Part shown: in pieces, positions 56,094-64,000 of the stretch
Position numbering within the stretch: the stretch's first letter is position 1
Layout: each line of letters begins with the position of its first letter
Assembly (NCBI GenBank): GCA_021787735.1
Contig: JAJYLL010000005.1
Coordinates: 26,832 to 90,831 of the forward strand
Direction of reading: 5' to 3'
From: Acidobacteriota bacterium
Lineage (GTDB): Bacteria > Acidobacteriota > Terriglobia > UBA7540
DNA: 64,000 nt
Notes under the pieces: model-generated
Databases searched by the model: none
Told to the model about the DNA's origin: nothing
What the model saw: the letters and a program-made list of their open reading frames with translations, nothing else
Translations under genes and position numbers: made by a program

Positions 56094-56267
56094 TTCACTA
56101 TCGTGCGTGCCGGTCTCAACTTCATAGTTTACACAAAACACAGGACATCTTCCACGATCAACCCGAACAGTCCTCCATTCACGGAAGTTGCTACATAATC
56201 ACAGAAAATACAGTGGGACTACAAAAACTAGTTGCGATTATAGATCGGTGTGGTAAATTCGGGCAGT

Positions 56268-57620
56268 ATGGGCAGCGGGAATTCATTTGTCAAAACCACT
56301 ATGGAGCGTCTGAACTCCGCGCCGTGGCGCAAGCGTCTGATCATAATCGCGGCATCTGTCATCGCCATTGAAGGATTGATTCTTGCCGCAATCATTCACA
56401 GACGGCACGTGGCGGAGAAAGCTCTTGCCACCGAGGCTTCACTGGCGGCAAAGGACGCAAAGATAATTGCCTCGGAGCGCGAGGTTCGATCAGTAGAAGC
56501 CCTTCCTCCCCGGACAACCTTCAGTGATTTTCTGTCAGGTCAGGGATTGGAGGCCAACACCATCCAGAAGGTTGTGCAGGACACACGCCCGGTCTACAAT
56601 CTGGCGAGGGTTCGGGCGGGCAACCAGGTCACGATGGTCACATCAGCGCAGGGCAGGTTGAAAGAGATCGGCTACGAAATCGATCCCGAGCACATGCTCT
56701 GGATCAGGCACCAATCGCCCGGGTTCGATGCCAGCGTCAAGGAGATCCCCTTCGTCACCAGGGTAGCTGCCGTCTCGGGAGCAGTGCATAGTTCGCTTTT
56801 CAACGCAGTTGAAGAACAGGGCGAGCAGGACCAGCTCACGCTCAACTTTGCCGACATTTTTGCCTGGGATTTTGACTTCAATACCGACACCCAGAACGGC
56901 GACCACTTTGAAGTTATCGTTCAGAAGAAGTATTTGAACGGGCAGTTCGCCGGTTATGGAAAAATTCTGGCCGCGGAATACGACAGCGGAAAACAGCATT
57001 ACCAGGCTGTGCTGTTTCGTGACCCTTCCGGGCAACCGGCCTATTATGCGCCGGACGGCAAGGCGGTCAAGAAAGCCTTCTTGCGATCCCCTCTGAGGTT
57101 CGCCGCACCCATTACTTCGCGATTCAGCTATCATCGGTTCCATCCCATCCTCAAGCGATACCTGCCCCATCTCGGTATTGATTACGGAGCACCGATGGGT
57201 AGTAAGGTGCAGGCCGTCGGCGACGGCACGGTGATTTTTGCCGGCTGGGACGGTGGCGGCGGCAGAGAGGTAAAGCTGCGGCACGCCATGGGGTATGAGA
57301 CTTTCTACCTTCACCTTTCGCGCATTCTGGTGCACCGCGGCGAGCATGTCCACCAGGGGCAGATCATTGCACTGACCGGCAGATCGGGGCTCGCCACAGG
57401 TCCGCACCTCGATTTCCGGATCGAGCTTCACGGGAAATTCAGAAACTTCCTCGCGCTCAAGCTCCCACCCGCCCGATCAGTGGCAAAGAAAGACTGGCCG
57501 GCGTTTGAAAAGGTACGCGGCAGGATGCTCGATGAGCTCGCAAGCCTGCACAGCCGCAAGGCGGGAGTGGAGCAGGCATCGCTTCGCTCACCAGGGTCGG
57601 ATCAGAAAACTCGCCGTTGA
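56268..57620 (+). CDS. M23 peptidoglycan endopeptidase, membrane-anchored
   Basis: A 450-aa cell-wall hydrolase. One N-terminal membrane helix (LIIIAASVIAIEGLILAAII) and a coiled, charged stretch lead to an OapA/LysM-like region (FSDFLSGQGLEANTIQKVVQ), then the M23 LytM domain near residues 280-400. Zinc ligands lie in HLGIDYG, and the closing motif is GPHLDFRI, with Asp where LytM has the second His of HxH, as in many members of this branch. It would cleave peptide cross-links. Start is ATG 56268; a GTG at 56250 is also possible. Confidence 0.88.
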   Translation: MGSGNSFVKTTMERLNSAPWRKRLIIIAASVIAIEGLILAAIIHRRHVAEKALATEASLAAKDAKIIASEREVRSVEALPPRTTFSDFLSGQGLEANTIQKVVQDTRPVYNLARVRAGNQVTMVTSAQGRLKEIGYEIDPEHMLWIRHQSPGFDASVKEIPFVTRVAAVSGAVHSSLFNAVEEQGEQDQLTLNFADIFAWDFDFNTDTQNGDHFEVIVQKKYLNGQFAGYGKILAAEYDSGKQHYQAVLFRDPSGQPAYYAPDGKAVKKAFLRSPLRFAAPITSRFSYHRFHPILKRYLPHLGIDYGAPMGSKVQAVGDGTVIFAGWDGGGGREVKLRHAMGYETFYLHLSRILVHRGEHVHQGQIIALTGRSGLATGPHLDFRIELHGKFRNFLALKLPPARSVAKKDWPAFEKVRGRMLDELASLHSRKAGVEQASLRSPGSDQKTRR

Positions 57621-57687
57621 TCAGAGTTTCCTGCCCTGGCACAACTTCGAAGTAATCCCATCTGCAAATGAAAAGCGGCTCACGCCG

Positions 57688-58971
57688 TCATTCGTGGGAC
57701 TCGGTGCGCTCCAGGCCGGTCAGGCGATAGTCGGGACCGGCCGTGAAGGTCGGGTGATAGACGTTTATTCTTCCGTCACGGAGTCTCAGGGTGAAGACAT
57801 GCCCATCGGGCTCCGTTGCCGCGTGTGCCGGAACATGGAAAATCCGGTCGTCGATAAATTCCGGCCAGGCATTCTGAATGCGCTGGCGGAAAACATCGAG
57901 GCTCGGCTTTTTCGTCTTTAGAAACTGTGCGGGATCGATCAGGGAATAAGCGGCCTTGAAGTCGTGCAGGTGCAGCGCTGAGATGAAGCTGTAGAGCACG
58001 TAGTCACGGTTATGGGTATATTCGGTCCGCAACGGAATGTAGGCGTCGTTTTTCCAGACGTAGGCCGTAACCGCCTGAAACCCGCGCCCGCTCTCCCTGG
58101 GTGAAGAGGGAAACACCAGCAGGCCGGGATCGGCCCGGCCGGCTGCAATCATGACGGGGACGTTCCCTGCCCCTGCTTTTTCAAACTGGATTGAACCGTA
58201 GTTGTAGCCTGAATACGAAGTCTGGATAGAGCGGCCGTCCCATACGAGGGTTGCATGGTTGTTCTGAAAGCGGAAAATCACAGGATACGGAATCGCCGTC
58301 ATCCCTCGATAAACAACCACGGCGAACAGAGGCGCCGCGTCTCCTGGTCCCCGTAAAACTTGCACCGTAAGCGCACCGCCTTCAACCGCCAGGTATGACG
58401 CTTGCCACATCTTCCCATCCCAGGAAAGCAGGTAAAGCACCGGACTGACTTCTACCGTTGCGTTCTGCCCCTGGCCCGCAGGGATCCATTTGACAACAAC
58501 CACAGGTGCCCCGGCGCTACCGAGGCCGCTGAGTGCTTCCATGCCGATGGTTGAATCGTCAAATGCCTGGTGCCCAATCTGCGAAGGGTCAAATCCCAGT
58601 GCTCGCCCTAACGCCTGAACGTCCGGCGTGTGGACGCCGCCAACTGCTGTCTGGATGGCATCGAGCCCCGGCCCGGATTCCGCAGGCCGAGTTCCCTCCA
58701 TTGCCCCCTTTTCCGCAGTCGCTTGAACTTGCCATGTCAATGGCATGGTCACGATGGGAGCGGCCAAAAGTGCTGGATAGTCTGGCGACTGTCCGCCAGA
58801 AGAAACCAGCGGTGGAGCAGCAACTATGAGCACCAACACGGCTTGGGCCGCCAGCAGCAAAGCGCCCAGCCATTTTCCAGGCGGAATGTTACTGAGGAAA
58901 GAGATCAGAGATCGCAAATCAACATCATCGGAGTATGGCAATTGGAATGTTCCTTCCTTTAAATCAGTCAT
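57688..58971 (-). CDS. Membrane-anchored protein, unknown
   Basis: A 427-aa protein with a short cytoplasmic N-terminus (MTDLKEGTFQLPYSDDVDLR), one helix (WLGALLLAAQAVLVLIVAAPPLV), and a large outer part. No motif was recognised. The middle is beta-rich (VLYLLSWDGKMWQASYLAVEGG; VIFRFQNNHATLVWDGRS), and the C-terminal 100 residues resemble small transport-type or NTF2-like folds by shape (FISALHLHDFKAAYSLIDPAQFL) without clear support. It is convergent with the M23 gene and divergent from groES. Confidence 0.65.
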   Translation of the reverse strand: MTDLKEGTFQLPYSDDVDLRSLISFLSNIPPGKWLGALLLAAQAVLVLIVAAPPLVSSGGQSPDYPALLAAPIVTMPLTWQVQATAEKGAMEGTRPAESGPGLDAIQTAVGGVHTPDVQALGRALGFDPSQIGHQAFDDSTIGMEALSGLGSAGAPVVVVKWIPAGQGQNATVEVSPVLYLLSWDGKMWQASYLAVEGGALTVQVLRGPGDAAPLFAVVVYRGMTAIPYPVIFRFQNNHATLVWDGRSIQTSYSGYNYGSIQFEKAGAGNVPVMIAAGRADPGLLVFPSSPRESGRGFQAVTAYVWKNDAYIPLRTEYTHNRDYVLYSFISALHLHDFKAAYSLIDPAQFLKTKKPSLDVFRQRIQNAWPEFIDDRIFHVPAHAATEPDGHVFTLRLRDGRINVYHPTFTAGPDYRLTGLERTESHE

Positions 58972-59024
58972 TATAGCCTGCCGCATTGAAGGCACCAAGC
59001 GCAGCCGCTGCCCTGGCTATGGAC

Positions 59025-59030
59025 TTGACA
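59025..59030 (+). promoter_or_regulatory. -35 element of the groES-groEL promoter
   Basis: A perfect TTGACA lies 22 bp upstream of the CIRCE element. A weak -10 (around GTAAAT, 59048-59053) abuts CIRCE, the usual arrangement for HrcA repression. Confidence 0.55.
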
Positions 59031-59052
59031 CCAAAGCCATAAAAATAGTAAA

Positions 59053-59079
59053 TTAGCACTCTTGGATGGAGAGTGCTAA
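59053..59079. promoter_or_regulatory. CIRCE operator (HrcA binding site)
   Basis: TTAGCACTC, nine bases, GAGTGCTAA: a perfect match to the CIRCE consensus. It lies upstream of groES, so the operon is very likely repressed by HrcA and induced by heat. hrcA is not in the window. Confidence 0.95.
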
Positions 59080-59241
59080 TCAGGGCGTGGCACACACTCT
59101 CCAAGAGTAAGTGACCTGTTTTCAATAATTAATAAAGACGGGCTGCAACTGTCCTCCGCTAAACTGATATTTTAAAGAAACCAGCATGGCGAAGGATGGC
59201 TGCCCGAAACAAAGGCAAACGAGGAAAGGAGAAGCTACACA

Positions 59242-59556
59242 ATGAAGTTAAGGCCGTTGCAAGATCGGATTTTGATCAAACGCGTCGAAGAGAAGGAAAC
59301 CGTGAAGGGAGGAATTATCATTCCCGACTCGGCGAAAGAAAAACCCCAGGAAGGCGAAGTCGTTGCCGTCGGCAATGGAAAGAAGACCGATGACGGCAAA
59401 GTGATTCCGCTCGACGTGAAGGCGGGCGATCGCGTCCTGTTCGGGAAATACTCCGGCAACGATATCAAGATCGACGACGAAGAATATCTGATTCTCCGTG
59501 AAGACGAGATCCTGGGCGTTCTGGAAAGTGCGAAATCCGCCACAGGCAAGAAGTAA
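59242..59556 (+). CDS. groES: Co-chaperonin GroES
   Basis: The 10-kDa lid of the GroEL chamber, 104 aa. [34 protein letters not shown] contains the mobile loop that docks on GroEL. The fold continues through [25 protein letters not shown] and [19 protein letters not shown] lies about 11 nt before the ATG. It is about 160 bp downstream of CIRCE and 100 bp upstream of groEL. Confidence 0.98.
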   Translation: MKLRPLQDRILIKRVEEKETVKGGIIIPDSAKEKPQEGEVVAVGNGKKTDDGKVIPLDVKAGDRVLFGKYSGNDIKIDDEEYLILREDEILGVLESAKSATGKK

Positions 59557-59652
59557 GCAACCCCCTGCTGCGTGAACTGATATTGGAAATTTCAAGACTC
59601 CGCCAACAGGCTTGAACCGCCGGGCGGACGCAAAAAATTTGGAGGAATTTAA

Positions 59653-61335
<1,683 letters not shown>

Positions 61336-61374
61336 GAATACCGTCAACCCTTACAGGTTGGCCGCAAGAACCAG

Positions 61375-61402
61375 GGGCGGGGACAAGTTCCCCGCCCTTT
61401 CT
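61375..61402 (+). terminator. Intrinsic terminator of groES-groEL
   Basis: GGGCGGGGA (61375-61383) and TCCCCGCCC (61389-61397) form a perfect 9-bp stem with a 5-base loop, followed by TTTCT. It abuts the stop of the convergent DUF2520 gene. Confidence 0.85.
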
Positions 61403-62315
61403 ATTTTCCATTGCTGCCTTGTATTTTCTGCCGGGTCTGCGTGCGAGCAGGGTCGCCGGACATCGTCTTCTTTCCCCGGCCTCGAGCGCCATCCGCAACA
61501 CCTAGCATCAAATCGACCAGTTCCACGTAAGCAGGAATCACTTCCGGCGCGAAGCGCTGGAGTTCGGCGATGTGCCGCTGGAGTGTTGCCCAGTCGCCGC
61601 GCACGGCAGGCCCCGTTAAAGATTTGCGGCCGCCGTATTCAACAAAATTGTTCACCGTTTCCGCGACAAATTTCCCAAGCGTTGGCCGGATCACCTTCTT
61701 TGGCACACCTGCCTGCTGCAGCAGTCGCTCGGAGCAATCCATCAGAGTAACTGTTGTGGGGCACACCAGAAATGCGCTCAGATGGTAGAGCGGCTTGAAT
61801 TCTGGCGCAATGGTGAACGACTTGCCGCCAAGAGCCTTCACCCACTGGCGCGCAACGGCAACGGCACGCTTGTCGCCCTCCACGGCCCAGAAACAGCCTG
61901 GAAGATTTCGAACGCCTGCCGAAGGATTCGGAATGGTTTGGTAGGGATGAATCGAGCCGATAGCGGCGCCCCGCTCCTTAAAAGCAGCAAGGACCGAGGC
62001 GGGCAGCGAGCCGCAAGCGTGAAGAACAATCTGCCTTGACCATTCTTCGCGGTAGCGGGCGATCCTGCGCGAGACCGGGCCGATCGCTGAGTCCGAGGTT
62101 GTGATCAGAATGATATCTGCATCAGCAAACTGGCGGTCTTTAAGCTCCAGCACCGTGCCGCCGCCGATGAATCGCGCAGCCTTCCTGGCGCGCGACACTT
62201 GCCGGGCCACAATAAACTCGACCTGCACCCCTGCACCGAGAAGCAATCTGCCCATGGCCTGACCCAGCCGGCCGGGCCCCACAATTGCAACCGTTGAGTC
62301 TAGCCGCGTTCCCAT
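61401..62315 (-). CDS. Rossmann-like plus DUF2520 domain protein
   Basis: A 304-aa oxidoreductase-like protein. It begins with a Rossmann fold (VAIVGPGRLGQAMGRLLLGAG) akin to F420- or NADP-binding ketopantoate- and pyrroline-type reductases. A DUF2520 helical domain follows (LPGCFWAVEGD, LYHLSAFLVCPTTVTL, LTGPAVRGDWATLQRH). Reaction and substrate are unknown. The ATG at 62315 is chosen because AGAGGTGA lies 6-7 nt upstream. The C-terminus is short and basic. It is convergent with groEL. Confidence 0.88.
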   Translation of the reverse strand: MGTRLDSTVAIVGPGRLGQAMGRLLLGAGVQVEFIVARQVSRARKAARFIGGGTVLELKDRQFADADIILITTSDSAIGPVSRRIARYREEWSRQIVLHACGSLPASVLAAFKERGAAIGSIHPYQTIPNPSAGVRNLPGCFWAVEGDKRAVAVARQWVKALGGKSFTIAPEFKPLYHLSAFLVCPTTVTLMDCSERLLQQAGVPKKVIRPTLGKFVAETVNNFVEYGGRKSLTGPAVRGDWATLQRHIAELQRFAPEVIPAYVELVDLMLGVADGARGRGKKTMSGDPARTQTRQKIQGSNGK

Positions 62316-62549
62316 TTGCTCACCTCTCGCTAGTTCCAGCGTGGCCAAGGTCCAGAATTTCAGCAGTTTAATCCTCTCCTGCTTGGCAGCTCTGCGTTTA
62401 AGCCCGCAAAATCATTTTCCGATAAAGGAAAGATAAATGGTTTACAACCGAAGGCATGATGGCGCCAGAAAATTTCCGATGTTTTTTCGCGACCCTTTCT
62501 GTTGCGCTGCATCAAAAAAATTGAAGTGATAGAGAAAGAGGCCGAGGAT

Positions 62550-62741
62550 ATGCAAGACATTGTTGCTCGCACATTTATTGTCATTATGTTCGTGGTGTAC
62601 ACCGCGATTGCGCTGGTCTTCGTGGCTGCTGGATTTCGCAAATGGATCTGGGAACCGGTCTTCGGGAAAGTTCTGGCGCGACATCCGGAAAGAAATTTTC
62701 GCAGGATACCATCCACCCACCATCAAGGGAGCTCCTCTTAA
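62550..62741 (+). CDS. Small single-helix membrane protein, unknown
   Basis: A possible 63-aa protein: one hydrophobic helix ([21 protein letters not shown]) followed by a basic tail ([23 protein letters not shown]). GAGG lies about 8 nt before the ATG, and the helix is convincing. Its last codons overlap the end of the convergent uvrB by three bases. No family recognised. Confidence 0.42.
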   Translation: MQDIVARTFIVIMFVVYTAIALVFVAAGFRKWIWEPVFGKVLARHPERNFRRIPSTHHQGSSS

Positions 62742-64000
62742 TTCTCCCGAGGCCGCTCTTCACTCTCTTCTGCAACCGAGAGAAATCCCGCTTCTTTTTC
62801 ACGCAAGACTTTCACGCGGTCGCGTAATTTTGCGGCCTTCTCAAATTCAAATTCCTTTGCCGCTTCGCGCATCTGAGCTTCCAGACCCCGAATCAGCTCG
62901 TCCAACTGGGCCTGCGAGGTAAACTCTTCCGCATCGGCTTCGGTTGGGACCGTCACGTAGTCCGCCTCAACAATCCTGGCCAGCGCCATATCAACAGGTT
63001 TGATGATGCTCGCCGGAGTGATTCCGTTCTCCTCGTTGTACTGGAGCTGTTTGTCGCGGCGGCGATCGGTTTCAGCAATTGCTTGGCTCATGGAGTCCGT
63101 CATTCTGTCGGCGTAGAGAATCGCCCGGCCGTGCAGATGCCGCGCGGCGCGTCCCATGGTCTGGATCAGCGCGCCTGCCGAGCGCAGGTAGCCTTCCTTG
63201 TCGGCATCGAGAATGGCGACAAGCGAAACCTCCGGCAAGTCCAGGCCCTCGCGCAGCAGGTTGATGCCGATCAGCACGTCGAATTCGCCGCGGCGCAGGT
63301 CACGAAGGATCTTCACGCGCTCCAGCGTCTCAATTTCCGAATGGAGGTAACGGCATTTGACGCCCACTTCTGCATAGTATTCCGCCAGGTCTTCAGCCAT
63401 GCGCTTGGTCAGGGTGGTCACCAGCACGCGTTCGTTGGCTTCGGCGCGCTTGCGAATTTCGTCCAGCAGGTCGTCCACCTGGTTGCGCGTGGGCCGGACT
63501 TCGATTTCCGGGTCCACCAGGCCCGTGGGCCGGATGATCTGCTCCACCACTTCCCCGCCCGTTTTCGTCAATTCGTAAGGCCCCGGAGTTGCGGAAACAT
63601 AGATGGTCTGCCGTGCACGGTGTTCGAACTCTTCAAAGGTCAGCGGCCGATTGTCGAGCGCCGAAGGCAGCCGGAATCCATATTCCACCAGGGTCTGCTT
63701 GCGCGAACGGTCGCCGCGAAACATGCCGTGAAGCTGCGGAACGGTCTGGTGGCTTTCGTCGATGAACATCAGCGCGTCGTGCGGGAGGTAATCCAGCAGG
63801 GTAGGCGGCGGCTCGCCGGGCAGGCGGCCTGAAAGGTGGCGCGAGTAATTCTCAATGCCGTGGCAGTAGCCCATCTCTTTCATCATTTCCAGATCAAACA
63901 TCGTCCGCTGATGGATGCGCTGCGCCTCCACCATCTTCACCTGCTTTTCCAACTCTCCGCGCCACCACTCGAGCTCGCTCTTGATGCCATCAATGGCTTT
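62738..64000 (-). CDS. uvrB: Excinuclease ABC subunit B, 5' part cut by window
   Basis: The damage-verification helicase-like subunit of nucleotide excision repair. The visible 420 residues cover the helicase half: [24 protein letters not shown], the motif [50 protein letters not shown] and [26 protein letters not shown]. The UVR domain that binds UvrC is near the C-terminus ([29 protein letters not shown]). The frame is open at base 64000, so the N-terminal Walker A part lies outside. It ends in an overlap with a small convergent frame. Confidence 0.97.
   Translation of the reverse strand, partial: KAIDGIKSELEWWRGELEKQVKMVEAQRIHQRTMFDLEMMKEMGYCHGIENYSRHLSGRLPGEPPPTLLDYLPHDALMFIDESHQTVPQLHGMFRGDRSRKQTLVEYGFRLPSALDNRPLTFEEFEHRARQTIYVSATPGPYELTKTGGEVVEQIIRPTGLVDPEIEVRPTRNQVDDLLDEIRKRAEANERVLVTTLTKRMAEDLAEYYAEVGVKCRYLHSEIETLERVKILRDLRRGEFDVLIGINLLREGLDLPEVSLVAILDADKEGYLRSAGALIQTMGRAARHLHGRAILYADRMTDSMSQAIAETDRRRDKQLQYNEENGITPASIIKPVDMALARIVEADYVTVPTEADAEEFTSQAQLDELIRGLEAQMREAAKEFEFEKAAKLRDRVKVLREKEAGFLSVAEESEERPREN

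Overview
The window reads as a chromosomal segment of an Acidobacteriota bacterium (class Terriglobia or a close relative). This rests on two secreted VWA proteins of the acidobacterial VWFA-related type, a carboxypeptidase-regulatory-domain membrane protein, several lineage-typical secreted envelope proteins, moderately high GC, and the mix of housekeeping genes. No rRNA, tRNA, CRISPR array, transposase, integrase or phage gene was recognised. The assignment is inference from protein families, not from a marker-gene tree.

Layout. 1-7.6 kb: truncated M20 amidohydrolase, glycerol kinase, a VWA protein, a YceI protein downstream of a carboxypeptidase-regulatory/b561-like fusion (all minus strand), then a second VWA protein on plus. 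7.6-12.1 kb: tilS, ftsH and an HpcH/HpaI aldolase (plus). 12.1-17.3 kb (minus): Tat-exported sulfatase, thiE, a small membrane protein and an 804-residue TPR protein. 17.5-20 kb: greA, an M48 metalloprotease and a one-TM protein. 20.3-27.3 kb: glucose-dehydrogenase-like enzyme coupled to an EVE-like protein, an NCS2 purine permease, a PspC protein, a HAMP protein with no output domain, bacterioferritin and rtcB. 27.3-28.1 kb: a noncoding stretch with degenerate ~65-bp repeats and a hairpin repeat. 28.1-35 kb: secreted triple-PDZ protein, FecR-like protein with a Gly/Trp-rich tail, GH92 mannosidase, PEGA protein and a zinc alcohol dehydrogenase. 35-42.9 kb: dodecin, Nudix enzyme, WD40 protein, the overlapping block rimO-yacG-pgpA-NHL protein, then cinA and thpR. 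43-50.5 kb: HD-GYP sensor, ftsY, a sigma-54 activator with a degenerate receiver, and two secreted proteins sharing a beta-rich domain. 50.6-56.1 kb: FAD oxidoreductase plus GtrA, a polytopic membrane protein, an Mla-type ATPase and mobA. 56.2-64 kb: M23 peptidase, a membrane-anchored unknown, CIRCE-groES-groEL, a DUF2520 protein, a small membrane protein and truncated uvrB.

Functionally this is mostly core maintenance: protein quality control (FtsH, GroES/EL, M48), translation and RNA (TilS, RimO, RtcB, ThpR, GreA), membrane targeting (FtsY) and DNA repair (UvrB). Among these sits a large set of exported, lineage-specific envelope proteins. The parts most worth following up are the b561-like fusion next to YceI, the pair of secreted beta-domain proteins behind an atypical sigma-54 activator, the hairpin and 65-bp repeats, a G-quadruplex-type tract at the end of the FecR-like gene, and several genes that look leaderless or nearly so. 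No clearly new multi-gene defence or mobile system was found.
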